Shown piece after piece: positions 5,440 to 14,621 of a DNA stretch of 18,181 nucleotides (positions are counted from its first letter, which is position 1; every line of letters starts with the position of its first letter). The stretch comes from an uncultured Clostridium sp. (GTDB lineage: Bacteria > Bacillota > Clostridia > Lachnospirales > Lachnospiraceae), in assembly GCA_945946715.1 (NCBI GenBank), contig CAMEWU010000018.1, forward strand, positions 1-18,181. The letters are read 5' to 3'. Below the pieces are notes generated by a model. It saw nothing but the letters and a program-made list of their open reading frames with translations, ran no database searches and had not been told where the DNA came from. The translations under genes and the position numbers were made by a program.

Positions 5440-7890
5440 ATGGATAATTACAGAAAACTTGCCATTCGTTACTTGAATATGAATAAAAGACGAAGTGCTA
5501 TTGCTATTTTTGGTGTGGTAGTTACAACGGTAATCCTATTCACATTTTTAAATGTAATGTGTGGTCTTTTGGAAAATGAACGAAAAAGAGAACGGGAAGA
5601 AGAAGATTATGAGATGCTATTTTTCCTGCAATCGAAAGAACAGGGAGAGCAGATTTTAAGTGACAGCCGGGTAAAAAGTGCTTATATTGGACCATATTTT
5701 GATTGGTCCTATAGTGCACAAGATGAAGTCCTGATGCATGCAAATACATTATATGTAAATGTCACCCAGCCTTATCGTATCAATGCAATTTTTAATGATA
5801 TTTGCCGGAATTATGGCGTAGAGGGTGAAATCAATGAATATCTGGCTAACCTGTATTTTCAGGGAGTAGATAAAGAAGGTATGGTTGCAGCAGCATTATT
5901 CGTATTGCTGGTTGCTTATATTTTTGCCATATTCGGTGTGGGAATTGTAAGGAATGCCATTCAGTTATGTGCCTTGGAAAACATTCGGGATTATGGAAAC
6001 TTACGGTGTATAGGTGCCTCCAAAGGGCAGTTAAAGAGTATCATTTATTTCCAAGGGGCGATTTTGGAGTTAATTGGTATTGGAATTGGTGTCGTGCTGG
6101 GAACCATTGTGAGTTATATAGTTGGGGCAGTGTTCCATATGGAGATAGGCTTCCATTTGATTGGCGTTATTTTAATACTGATTGTTTTCATGGGCGATTT
6201 ATATTTCACCATGGGCGAAAACAGTAAGCTGATTACCGGTATGTCACCCCTCAGTGCCATTCGGGGAGAATACCGGATTAAGAAAGAAAAAATTAAACTG
6301 CGGGAGCATAATTTGTTTGGGAAAATATTTGGAGTTGACGGGGATTATGCATATAAGAGTCTAATGCGGAACCGGAAGCGGTTTTTCCGGACCGTTGCGG
6401 CTATGGTATTCGGAATTGCCATGTTTATTGGAATTGCCGGAGCTGTTCACTCCATCAATGAGATTATTAAGGGACAGCTTGCTGACTATCGCTATTACCA
6501 GATTTATTTTGAACATAGACTGGGACCGGGTAAAAGCATTGAGGAAGTACAAGCTACATTGCCGTCCGCAAAGCAATTGGAACGTTTGACGCAATTAGAG
6601 GAAGTGACAGAAGCAAAACGAATCTATAGTTGCGATATCTGGCTGGCGGATACGGAAGATTATTACCAGCATTATACGGAGGAATTCCTTACAACTACAT
6701 ATGGTGGCGATACCATGGCAAGAATACATGAAGCCTATCAGAGTGCAAGTGAGATAGAAGGCAAAGCCAGAAGGTTAGATGCTTTGGCAGCGATTGAGTG
6801 CTATGGATACGATGAAACCGATTATGCAAGATACGAAACGGCTCTGGTGGAAGGGACGTTGGATATCAGTGACCATGGTGTGGTTATTGTGAACCAGGGC
6901 AAAATGGAAAAGCTTGAGGAATTAACGGAGTCTTTGGCAATTGAGTATGTGGAGGCTACTATTACCGATTATCATGTCGGAGATACCATTCAGATTGTGA
7001 ACATGGAGCGATTGAATTCTATGGTACAAGCGGAATGGGAACGATTGGACAAAGAAGCAGAAGAACGAGAGGAACAGCTACAGAAGGAATTGGTTGGAAA
7101 TGAACAGGAACTCCATCAGCAGGTAGAGGACTTGGAAAAAGAAATCAATCTTGAAAAAAAGGTAGCCAGATATAATTGCTGGCAGGAGCTGATTTCACAA
7201 GGGGATTATGAAACCTATACCATTGAAGGTATCGTAAATGCAGATGTGAACCGGAGCGGAAGCTATTTTCGTATCATTCTTCCATTGGAACAGTATTTTG
7301 CAATGACCGGTACAGATGAAACCATGAATACGGGAATGCAGTTTCATTTTGACAAAATCCCGATGAACAAGAATCTGTCGACATTATGCTTCGAAATTCT
7401 GTTGGAAGATCTGGATGTCAATGATAATCACATAGGATTGGATTATTCCGATTATGTCTGGATGATAGATGAATTGACGAACATGAAGAAGGGATTATTC
7501 TTTGTTCTTCTGATTGTAATCTTTGTTGTGTTGATGGCATCACTGAATTTTATCAATGCAACGGCCAGCAATCTACATTTGAGAAGAAGAGAATTCGCTC
7601 AGCTTCGAGTGATCGGAACATCCAAGGAGCGATTGGTGAAAATGGTATTATTAGAGGGTGTAATCACAACAGTGATTGCCAATATTTTGGGAATATTATT
7701 GGGTACCGGTTTATGTATCTACGTGTTCTATTTTGTTAATTTGATAAATAAATTGGAATTTCATTTTCCATGGCTGGCGAGCCTTGGTTGTATCATTGGT
7801 TCATTCTTATTGCTGTGTGGTGCCATCTATGTACCAATGCGGAAATTAAGTCAGAGTATGGTAGAGGATTTGACAACAGGAGGAGACTGA
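5440..7890 (+). CDS. Large FtsX-family ABC transporter permease (two FtsX domains)
   Basis: The start is ATG 5440, preceded by GGGGAGGAAA (5428-5437); an upstream TTG frame would run through the terminator and is rejected. The 816-residue protein has two copies of the FtsX layout: a membrane segment (about 19-42), an external loop, then three segments (about 148-170, 205-232, 238-258), followed by a fifth segment (about 316-336), a large external domain (about 340-683), and three final segments (about 686-708, 735-765, 775-797). Motifs around LRCIGASKGQLKSI and LRVIGTSKERLVKM are typical of the cytoplasmic coupling loops. The external domain contains a heptad-like charged stretch (about 528-574) likely to form a coiled coil. 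It probably works with the ATPase downstream. The substrate is unknown; peptide export or resistance is plausible from the adjoining two-component genes. Confidence 0.88.
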   Translation: MDNYRKLAIRYLNMNKRRSAIAIFGVVVTTVILFTFLNVMCGLLENERKREREEEDYEMLFFLQSKEQGEQILSDSRVKSAYIGPYFDWSYSAQDEVLMHANTLYVNVTQPYRINAIFNDICRNYGVEGEINEYLANLYFQGVDKEGMVAAALFVLLVAYIFAIFGVGIVRNAIQLCALENIRDYGNLRCIGASKGQLKSIIYFQGAILELIGIGIGVVLGTIVSYIVGAVFHMEIGFHLIGVILILIVFMGDLYFTMGENSKLITGMSPLSAIRGEYRIKKEKIKLREHNLFGKIFGVDGDYAYKSLMRNRKRFFRTVAAMVFGIAMFIGIAGAVHSINEIIKGQLADYRYYQIYFEHRLGPGKSIEEVQATLPSAKQLERLTQLEEVTEAKRIYSCDIWLADTEDYYQHYTEEFLTTTYGGDTMARIHEAYQSASEIEGKARRLDALAAIECYGYDETDYARYETALVEGTLDISDHGVVIVNQGKMEKLEELTESLAIEYVEATITDYHVGDTIQIVNMERLNSMVQAEWERLDKEAEEREEQLQKELVGNEQELHQQVEDLEKEINLEKKVARYNCWQELISQGDYETYTIEGIVNADVNRSGSYFRIILPLEQYFAMTGTDETMNTGMQFHFDKIPMNKNLSTLCFEILLEDLDVNDNHIGLDYSDYVWMIDELTNMKKGLFFVLLIVIFVVLMASLNFINATASNLHLRRREFAQLRVIGTSKERLVKMVLLEGVITTVIANILGILLGTGLCIYVFYFVNLINKLEFHFPWLASLGCIIGSFLLLCGAIYVPMRKLSQSMVEDLTTGGD

Positions 7891-8010
7891 TGGAAATAAG
7901 GGAGTTATGTTAGAGAGAGACATGAATAATTGAAAGATATAAATATTAGAAGGATATGGATAGAAGAAGGATGGCATAGAGGAAAGTTAGAAAAGCAGGA
8001 GGAACGGATT

Positions 8011-8679
8011 ATGGATATTGTAACAATGGAACATGTAACCAAAGTATATGGTGAGAATGATACAAGGGTCTGGGGCTTACATGATGTCAGTCTGACCATT
8101 CAGCAGGGAGAAATCGTATCGGTGGTAGGAGCCTCCGGTTCCGGTAAGTCGACTCTGCTCCATGTAATGGGTGGGGTGGATGCACCGACCAGTGGAAAAA
8201 TTGTGGTAGATGGTAAAGATATTACCAAGTTAAATGATGAACAGATGGCGGTATTCCGTAGAAGGAAAATTGGTTTTGTCTTTCAGGCATATCATTTGAT
8301 ACCTGTGTTGTCGGTAGAAGAAAACATTACAATGCCAATTTTACTGGATCATAGAAAACCGGATAAGGAATATGTGGAACATATCATGGAGATGTTAGGC
8401 TTGCAGGATCGGAGAAAGCATTTACCGAATCAGCTTTCCGGTGGACAGCAGCAACGGACGGCCATTGCAAGAGCCCTGGCCAACCGCCCGTCCCTGATTC
8501 TTGCCGATGAGCCTACAGGCGCATTGGATTCCAAGAATGGTAGTGAGGTAATTGCTTTGCTGCAGAATTCCGTCAAGCAGTTGAATCAAACCTTAGTATT
8601 AATTACCCACAACATTGACTTGGCAAGAGAAGCAGATCGTATTATCAAGATTGCAGACGGAGAAATTGTAGAAGAGTGA
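8011..8679 (+). CDS. ABC transporter ATP-binding protein (MacB/LolD-like)
   Basis: This 222-residue single nucleotide-binding domain has every motif intact: Walker A GASGSGKST (Lys46), Q-loop FVFQAYHLIPVL, signature LSGGQQQR (142-149), Walker B LILADEPTG (Asp166, Glu167) and the switch histidine in LITHN (His200). The pattern is typical of ATPases that drive FtsX/MacB-type permeases rather than importers. I chose ATG 8011 because AGGAGGAA (7997-8004) precedes it and the length then matches the family; an upstream frame start at 7930 adds non-conserved residues. It follows the large permease after 120 bp and precedes the CARDB-like protein by a few bases. It is the only ATPase of the cluster and may serve both permeases. 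Confidence 0.95.
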   Translation: MDIVTMEHVTKVYGENDTRVWGLHDVSLTIQQGEIVSVVGASGSGKSTLLHVMGGVDAPTSGKIVVDGKDITKLNDEQMAVFRRRKIGFVFQAYHLIPVLSVEENITMPILLDHRKPDKEYVEHIMEMLGLQDRRKHLPNQLSGGQQQRTAIARALANRPSLILADEPTGALDSKNGSEVIALLQNSVKQLNQTLVLITHNIDLAREADRIIKIADGEIVEE

Positions 8680-8693
8680 GAGGAGGAACCGTC

Positions 8694-9626
8694 ATGAAAC
8701 CAAAAGCAAGAAAGATAATTGGAATTCTGTCATTTATCATCTGTATGTATGCTGCTGTATCCGCATCAGGTGTCCAGATGGTGCAGGCAGCGAATCCCAG
8801 AGTAATGGTATCCGATTATTCCATTGAAGAGGGAGAGGTGCTGGCAGGAGAAGGATTTACTCTGCATATATCATTAAAGAATACAGCGGCAAAAGCGGTA
8901 AAGAATGTGAAGCTTACCATCACTACGGAGCAGGGGGAACTGTTACCGGTTGAAGGAGCAGGAACGGCTTATATTGATAAAATAGATGCAAATAAGGAGA
9001 CAGAGTTTGTCTTTTCGATGATGGCAATTGAGGGTTTGCAGGAAAAGTCATATAAGCTTTCCCTAAAGACAGAATATGAGGATGGAAATGGCGTGGAATA
9101 TACGGTGGAGGAAGCGGTATTTATTCCGGTCGGTTTGGAGCAACGAGTATCCGTGACGGATATTTTTATTCCGGAATCGTATATTGCATTAGGAGATACG
9201 GTTGAGGTGACAGCGAAAGTAAACAATTTAGGAGACGGAACCCTATATAATGTTACTGCTCGTTTGGAAGGAAGTAATTTTGCAGAAGCCGAAAGTTATA
9301 TTGGCAATATTGAATCCGGAAAGAGTGGCACGATTGATGTATTGTCTAAGGCAAGTGCTGTGTCAAAGCAATTTGGGGATAAAAACGAAATTATTGTTAC
9401 ATATGAAGATCGAAAAGGAACTGTGCATGAGGAGAAGTTTGAAATCGGCGTATCGGTTTCAACGCCAACATACGAGAATCTGGAAAAGGTTAAGGAAGAA
9501 ACCAATACCGGAAATGTTGTGAAAACCATTTTAATTATTGTTGTAATTATGGCAGTGGTGGCGATTGTTGTGTGGCTAATGATACGACGCTACCAGCGAA
9601 AAAAGAAGATTCTTGAGGAGTTTTAG
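8694..9626 (+). CDS. Secreted, membrane-anchored CARDB-like accessory protein
   Basis: The start is ATG 8694, just behind GAGAGGAGGAA; a GTG 18 bp upstream overlaps the ATPase stop and is less likely. The product has an N-terminal signal peptide (about 1-32, probable cut after VQA), two immunoglobulin-like beta domains (about 36-150 and 155-265) with CARDB/COG1361-like patterns such as LKNTAAKAVKNVKLTI and KVNNLGDGTLYNVTARLEG, and a C-terminal membrane helix (about 276-299) followed by a basic tail. The bulk should face outside, tethered to the membrane. In this position, between an ABC ATPase and a MacB-type permease, it may act like the adaptor or fusion protein of MacAB-type systems. It has no HlyD-type sequence, so that role is an inference. 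Confidence 0.75.
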   Translation: MKPKARKIIGILSFIICMYAAVSASGVQMVQAANPRVMVSDYSIEEGEVLAGEGFTLHISLKNTAAKAVKNVKLTITTEQGELLPVEGAGTAYIDKIDANKETEFVFSMMAIEGLQEKSYKLSLKTEYEDGNGVEYTVEEAVFIPVGLEQRVSVTDIFIPESYIALGDTVEVTAKVNNLGDGTLYNVTARLEGSNFAEAESYIGNIESGKSGTIDVLSKASAVSKQFGDKNEIIVTYEDRKGTVHEEKFEIGVSVSTPTYENLEKVKEETNTGNVVKTILIIVVIMAVVAIVVWLMIRRYQRKKKILEEF

Positions 9627-9629
9627 CCT

Positions 9630-10892
9630 ATGGGATGGATATGGCATTTATGTCTGGCGAATATGAAACAACGGGGAATACGGACGGGACTTACGATTCT
9701 TGGAGTGGTAATTGGTATTATTTCCATTGTATCATTGCTTGCTATTAGTCTGGGTGTAAAAGAAGAGTTACTGAACATGGCTGGAATTGAGGGCAGTGTA
9801 ACAGAAATTCGTGTATTGGGAGTCACCGATGGAAAGCGTAAAGACCGGATGTTGACAGACCGTAAATTACAGGCGTTCACAGATTTGGAAGGCGTAAAAG
9901 CAGTATACCCGGTCATTTCTGTGGATACCTATGTTACCTATGAGAATTATATTGGCTATTGGAGTATTATGGGAGTACCGAGGGAGTATCTGGAGGGCAT
10001 TCCGGTTAAGAATGAAATTCAGGAAGAAACCAGTCAGAGAAAACCGGAATTGCTGGTAGGTAATCAGGTAGGATACTTTTTATATAATAGTGTTTCAGAC
10101 AATACCTATGCTGAATTGCATGAAGGGGAGGACTGGGATTTTACCGGGAATATAGTGGAAGTACAGTTTGGCTGGGAGGAGGACAGCCCTTCCGGTCGAT
10201 TGACAATCGGGAATATGACCAGGGATAATTCTTATTACATTTACTGTGATATTGATATGTTAAAGCAATATTTGAAGCAGATGGCAGATGGGGGAGCAAT
10301 ACCGGGGCAACCGGTGAATGAAAACAATGAAAACTATAGTGAGTGGATTTATAGCAGTGTTATTATTGATGCACAGGACATAGATTCTGTAGATGGACTG
10401 GTAAATGATTTACAGGATATGGGCTATCAGGTGGAAAGTAACAAGGAAATGGTGGACTATGTACAAAGAACGGTAAAAATCATCCAGATTGTCCTCGGGG
10501 GAATCGGCATGATTGCCCTGATTGTGGCAGTGATTGGTATTGGCAACACCATGACAACTGCAGTCTATGACCGGATTAATGAAATTGGAATTCTGAAGGT
10601 GTTGGGCTCTGACCCGGAGGAATTATTATATTTATTTCTTTTAGAATCAGGGATTCTGGGAGGACTGGGAGGCTTGATTGGCATTCTGGTATCTTATGGA
10701 ATTACAGAATTATTTGTGAACAAACTGGCAGTAAAGCTGATGGAGCTGCCCAAGGAAACCCAATTGGCAATTATTCCATGGTGGCTTGCGGTATTCGCAT
10801 TCTTTTTTGCTGTAATTCTGGGAGTACTGGCAGGGTTTTTCCCTGCAAAATGGGCAGCAAAATTAAGACCGATTGATGCGGTCCGAAAGTAA
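9630..10892 (+). CDS. MacB-type ABC transporter permease (FtsX domain, no fused ATPase)
   Basis: This 420-residue permease has the MacB layout: one membrane segment (about 18-42, TILGVVIGIISIVSLLAISL), an external MacB_PCD-like domain (about 45-275), then three membrane segments (about 282-310, 333-360, 385-412). The motif MTTAVYDRINEIGILKVLGS is the conserved coupling region of MacB-like permeases. It starts 4 bp after the CARDB-like gene, with the SD GAGGAG (9614-9619) inside that gene's end, so the two should be translationally linked. It ends the operon, before the strong terminator at 10926-10957. It likely uses the ATPase at 8011-8679. Together they resemble mechanotransmission-type ABC systems; the substrate is unknown. 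Confidence 0.9.
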   Translation: MGWIWHLCLANMKQRGIRTGLTILGVVIGIISIVSLLAISLGVKEELLNMAGIEGSVTEIRVLGVTDGKRKDRMLTDRKLQAFTDLEGVKAVYPVISVDTYVTYENYIGYWSIMGVPREYLEGIPVKNEIQEETSQRKPELLVGNQVGYFLYNSVSDNTYAELHEGEDWDFTGNIVEVQFGWEEDSPSGRLTIGNMTRDNSYYIYCDIDMLKQYLKQMADGGAIPGQPVNENNENYSEWIYSSVIIDAQDIDSVDGLVNDLQDMGYQVESNKEMVDYVQRTVKIIQIVLGGIGMIALIVAVIGIGNTMTTAVYDRINEIGILKVLGSDPEELLYLFLLESGILGGLGGLIGILVSYGITELFVNKLAVKLMELPKETQLAIIPWWLAVFAFFFAVILGVLAGFFPAKWAAKLRPIDAVRK

Positions 10893-10925
10893 AAGAAGAG
10901 AGCAATTCACAGGGATACGAACGAA

Positions 10926-10957
10926 TCGGCAGATGAAAACAGCATCTGCTGATTTTT
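10926..10957 (+). terminator. Rho-independent terminator of the ABC operon
   Basis: TCGGCAGATG (10926-10935) pairs with CATCTGCTGA (10943-10952), ten pairs including one G-U, around an AAAACAG loop. Five T residues and a further T-rich stretch follow. Confidence 0.8.
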
Positions 10958-10959
10958 CG

Positions 10960-10988
10960 TTGCTTATTTAATGGAAAAGTAGTATATT
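10960..10988 (+). promoter_or_regulatory. Probable sigma-A promoter for the AAA ATPase gene
   Basis: TTGCTT (10960-10965) and TATATT (10983-10988) have an exact 17-bp spacer. They lie directly after the preceding terminator and 60 bp before the ATG at 11049. Confidence 0.45.
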
Positions 10989-11048
10989 TATATGGAATAT
11001 ATTTATTGATTGATTAAAAAAGACATAATACGGATTTGGGGAGAAGAC

Positions 11049-12467
11049 ATGGAACAGGAAAGCATTACACTTTTCCGCACTTGTAAGAAAATCGCCCGGG
11101 AAATGGATGCAAATGGTATCTTACTGGAAGGAGATTTTAGTGCAGTTGAACAATTGAGAATGGATTTGCGGAATTTCTTTTGCTATCTGGCTATTTCGGA
11201 TGGACTGGTACAAAAAGAAGAGATTCGTTATATAAATAAGTTGCTTGAATATGAATTTGATGAAGAAACCATTGTGGATTGTATTCGCAGGCATAAGGTG
11301 ACAGATAAGGATTTTTTGAGTAGTCCGCCGCTTTCTTTACACTATTTTTTAAAGGACAAGAATATCCCTGATGTAGTATATCAGTCCAAATATTATGATA
11401 TCCGTAGTCTTTATTATCATACCTTTCAGGAACTGGGACGGGATTTCATTGCCTGCAATCGCAGGGTAGATGATAAAGAGATACGGGCGTTAACCCGGTA
11501 CCTCTTAATGCTGGAAAGTCAGATAAACGGGTATAAGAAATTCGGTGATGATAGGACAGAAGTTCCGGATACTCTTCCATTCCGGACAAAAGAGGTTTCT
11601 CAGAATCAGCAGGAGGAAGAAATTGCATTTGTAGGTACGATTACGGAAGCGTCACCGGAGGGGTATGATTTAAACGCTTTAATGAATGAGCTGAATGATT
11701 TGATTGGTTTGGCAAGTGTTAAAAAAGAAGTGAAGAATATTGTTAATTTGCTTCAAATTAATGAAATGCGTGTTCAGAATGGTTTGAAAAAGGCACCGGT
11801 TGCAAAGCATTTTGTATTTACCGGGAATCCTGGTACCGGTAAGACAACGGTTGCCAGACTGCTTTCGAAGATATATTGTGCGTTGGGTGTGTTGTCCAAG
11901 GGACATCTGGTTGAGGTTGACCGTTCCGGTATGGTAGCCGGATATATGGGGCAGACGGCACTGAAGGTAAAGCAGGTAGTAGATAAAGCAAAGGGTGGCG
12001 TTCTTTTTATTGATGAAGCGTATGCCTTGAGTAATCATGGACCGGAAGGAGATTTCGGTCAGGAAGCCATTGATACCCTGAATAAAGCCATGGAGGATTA
12101 CCGGGATGATTTAATTGTCATTGTTGCCGGATATCCGGATTTAATGGAGGAATTCATTGATGCCAATCCGGGCTTGAAGTCCCGGTTTAATAAAACCATT
12201 GATTTCCCGGATTATGATGCAGAAGACTTGTATTCCATCTTTACATTTATGAGTAAAGAACAGGATTATCATATCAGCGAAGAAGCAAAAATTCGCCTGA
12301 AAGAAGTATTAAATGATATGATTGCCAAGAAGGATAAGAATTTTGGTAATGCCAGAGATGTCCGGAATTATTTAAGTCGGGTGATTGAACGACAGGCAAA
12401 CCGGCTGGTAACAGTGGGGGCAGTAAATAAGGAGCAGTTACTGACCATTGAAGCAGAAGACTTATAA
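11049..12467 (+). CDS. SpoVK/CbxX-like AAA ATPase with N-terminal TerB-like domain
   Basis: The C-terminal half (about 215-470) is a CbxX/CfxQ-type AAA module. It has Walker A GNPGTGKTT (Lys265), Walker B VLFIDEAYAL (Asp322, Glu323), the pore-loop-like GYMGQTA, the second-region PGLKSRFN with an arginine finger, and a sensor-2 GNARDVRNYL. The first ~170 residues are helical and look TerB-like (the FFCYLAISDGLVQKEEIRYI pattern repeats later around FIACNRRVDDKEIRALTRYL). This class includes SpoVK, a sporulation protein of uncertain mechanism. The start ATG 11049 follows GGGGAGA (11038-11044); an upstream TTG at 11010 lacks an SD. The gene has its own promoter and is followed after 74 bp by gdpP. 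The ATPase call is firm; the sporulation role and the TerB domain are inference. Confidence 0.82.
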   Translation: MEQESITLFRTCKKIAREMDANGILLEGDFSAVEQLRMDLRNFFCYLAISDGLVQKEEIRYINKLLEYEFDEETIVDCIRRHKVTDKDFLSSPPLSLHYFLKDKNIPDVVYQSKYYDIRSLYYHTFQELGRDFIACNRRVDDKEIRALTRYLLMLESQINGYKKFGDDRTEVPDTLPFRTKEVSQNQQEEEIAFVGTITEASPEGYDLNALMNELNDLIGLASVKKEVKNIVNLLQINEMRVQNGLKKAPVAKHFVFTGNPGTGKTTVARLLSKIYCALGVLSKGHLVEVDRSGMVAGYMGQTALKVKQVVDKAKGGVLFIDEAYALSNHGPEGDFGQEAIDTLNKAMEDYRDDLIVIVAGYPDLMEEFIDANPGLKSRFNKTIDFPDYDAEDLYSIFTFMSKEQDYHISEEAKIRLKEVLNDMIAKKDKNFGNARDVRNYLSRVIERQANRLVTVGAVNKEQLLTIEAEDL

Positions 12468-12541
12468 GAGAGCTGGAATGAAAATCATGATTCAGAAAAA
12501 TATTGACCATGAGGTCCTTTAAGCAGAGGATAGGAGATAGC

Positions 12542-14620
12542 ATGAGTACAGAGCAGGAAACTGCGGTTTCAAAGAAACCGGAAAAGCCGAAAAAGATATT
12601 ATTAAAAAGTCAAATAGAGAGATATCTGAGAATCCCATTTTTTCTATTGATTCCATTAGTAATTTTTAATGGGTTTATTTATGCTGCAAAAGTAGAAACG
12701 GGTATAGTCTTTACGATTTGTTTAATTGCCTATGCATTAATTGTAGCTTTTGTCTATGTGCATAATAAGCCTAATATTATGACAAATCTGATTAGTTTTG
12801 CCTTTGAACAGGGACAGGTTCAGAAGGAACTTTTGAAGGATTTGGCGATTCCTTATGCATTGATTGATTTGGATGGCAGAATCTTATGGGCTAATCCGTT
12901 ATTTTATGGAATTATTGGAACAGAAAAACCTGGTAAAAAATCAGTTACACAGTTATTTCCGGAGATTACCAGAGAATTGTTTCCGGAAAAGAATAATATG
13001 ACGGAATTTGGTATGCGGTATCAGGATGGCTATTATCGGGTGGAGATGCGTCGCGTAGTAGTACATGATATTTTACCGGATGAAGTAGAGGTTGAAAAAG
13101 AAGATGGATTAATTGCCATGTATCTCTTTGATGAGACAGAATTACGGCAGTATATACAGGAGAACAAGGACCAGAAGCTGGTGTCAGGGTTGATATATAT
13201 TGATAATTATGAGGAAGCTTTGGATGGTGTGGAAGAAGTCCGTCGTCCTTTGCTGACGGCACTGGTAGACCGAAAAGTAAACAAATACATGCAGAATATT
13301 GATGCTATCGTTAAGAAGCTGGAAAAGGATAAATATCTGGTAGTATTCCAGCAAAAGTATTTGCAACAGCTTCAATCTACTAAGTTTGCATTGCTGGATG
13401 AGGTGCGTTCCATCAATATTGGTAATGAAATTGCAGTTACTTTAAGTATCGGACTTGGTGTCAATGCACCGTCTTATATTCAGGCATATGATGCATCACG
13501 GGTGGCAATTGATTTGGCATTGGGCCGAGGTGGTGACCAGGCAGTTGTAAAGGATGGAGAACAGATATATTACTATGGTGGCAAATCACAAGGGGTAGAG
13601 AAGAATACCCGTGTGAAGGCGAGAGTGAAGGCACATGCCCTTCGGGAAGTGCTGGAAACGAAAGACCAGGTTGTTATTATGGGGCATAAGATGCCGGATG
13701 TAGATTCTCTGGGGGCTGCGATTGGAATATACAGACTGGCAGCAGCAATGAATCGAAAGGCACATATTGTTATTAATGAAGTGACAGTGTCCATACGTCC
13801 GGTTATGAATAATTTTATAGGTAATAATATGTATCCGGAGGATTTGTTCATTGACAGTGAACAGGCTATGAATCTGGTTGATCAGAATACAGCACTGGTA
13901 ATTGTGGATGTAAACCGCCCAAGCTATACAGAATGTGAAGAATTATTAAATATGACGAAATCAGTAGTGGTCATTGACCATCATAGGGCTATGAGTGATT
14001 CTATTCAAAATGCGATTTTATCTTACATTGAACCATATGCTTCCTCTGCCTGTGAGATGGTTGCAGAGATTTTACAGTATATTATTGATAAGCCAAAGTT
14101 ACGACCAATCGAGGCAGATGCCATGTACTCCGGTATTTTGGTTGATACAGATACCTTTGTAACAAAAACCGGTGTACGGACATTTGAGGCAGCATCATTT
14201 TTGAAACGAAGCGGAGCGGATGTAACAAGAGTACGGAAGATGTTCCGGACGGAGATGGATGTATACAAACAGAAGGTTGCCGGTGTAGAAAATGCAGAAA
14301 TCTTTTTGGAAGATTATGCCATCGGAACATTGCCATCAGAGGGCGTAGACAGCCCAACAGTACTGGCAGCACAGATAGCAAATGAATTATTGGATATAGA
14401 TGGTGTAAAGGCATCCTTTATGCTGACAAAGGTGAATGATACCGTGTATATCAGTGCTCGTTCCATCGATGAAGTAAATGTACAGGTCATTATGGAACGA
14501 ATGGGTGGCGGAGGCCATGCAACAGTTGCAGGTGCCCAATTACAGGGTTGCACATTGGATGAGGGCAAGCAACAGCTACAGGAAGTATTAGAGAAAATGA
14601 CAGTGGAAGGAGATATTTAG
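12542..14620 (+). CDS. gdpP: Cyclic-di-AMP phosphodiesterase GdpP (DHH/DHHA1 family)
   Basis: GdpP degrades c-di-AMP, the messenger for potassium and osmotic balance and wall stress in Firmicutes. The 692 residues run in the family order: two membrane helices (about 31-50 and 53-73), a PAS-like domain (about 90-195), a degenerate GGDEF-like domain (about 205-345, without the GGDEF motif), then the DHH domain with GHKMPDVDSLGAA (from about 381) and IDHHR (Asp about 479), and DHHA1 ending in GGGGHATVAGAQ (from about 655). All metal-site motifs are intact, so it should be active. The ATG at 12542 is chosen for AGGAGA (12532-12537); starts further up lack an SD. Its stop is 1 bp from the rplI start, the classic gdpP-rplI-dnaB arrangement. 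Confidence 0.95.
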   Translation: MSTEQETAVSKKPEKPKKILLKSQIERYLRIPFFLLIPLVIFNGFIYAAKVETGIVFTICLIAYALIVAFVYVHNKPNIMTNLISFAFEQGQVQKELLKDLAIPYALIDLDGRILWANPLFYGIIGTEKPGKKSVTQLFPEITRELFPEKNNMTEFGMRYQDGYYRVEMRRVVVHDILPDEVEVEKEDGLIAMYLFDETELRQYIQENKDQKLVSGLIYIDNYEEALDGVEEVRRPLLTALVDRKVNKYMQNIDAIVKKLEKDKYLVVFQQKYLQQLQSTKFALLDEVRSINIGNEIAVTLSIGLGVNAPSYIQAYDASRVAIDLALGRGGDQAVVKDGEQIYYYGGKSQGVEKNTRVKARVKAHALREVLETKDQVVIMGHKMPDVDSLGAAIGIYRLAAAMNRKAHIVINEVTVSIRPVMNNFIGNNMYPEDLFIDSEQAMNLVDQNTALVIVDVNRPSYTECEELLNMTKSVVVIDHHRAMSDSIQNAILSYIEPYASSACEMVAEILQYIIDKPKLRPIEADAMYSGILVDTDTFVTKTGVRTFEAASFLKRSGADVTRVRKMFRTEMDVYKQKVAGVENAEIFLEDYAIGTLPSEGVDSPTVLAAQIANELLDIDGVKASFMLTKVNDTVYISARSIDEVNVQVIMERMGGGGHATVAGAQLQGCTLDEGKQQLQEVLEKMTVEGDI

Positions 14621-14621
14621 T

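Noticed and set aside
7897..7933. Short leader peptide MLERDMNN with an AAGGGAG ahead of it
   Set aside because: Eight codons only, with no attenuator hairpin or codon pattern; too little to support a gene.
7930..8010. Extended N-terminus for the ABC ATPase
   Set aside because: Residues before MDIVTMEHVTKVY are not family-like, and AGGAGGAA clearly serves ATG 8011.
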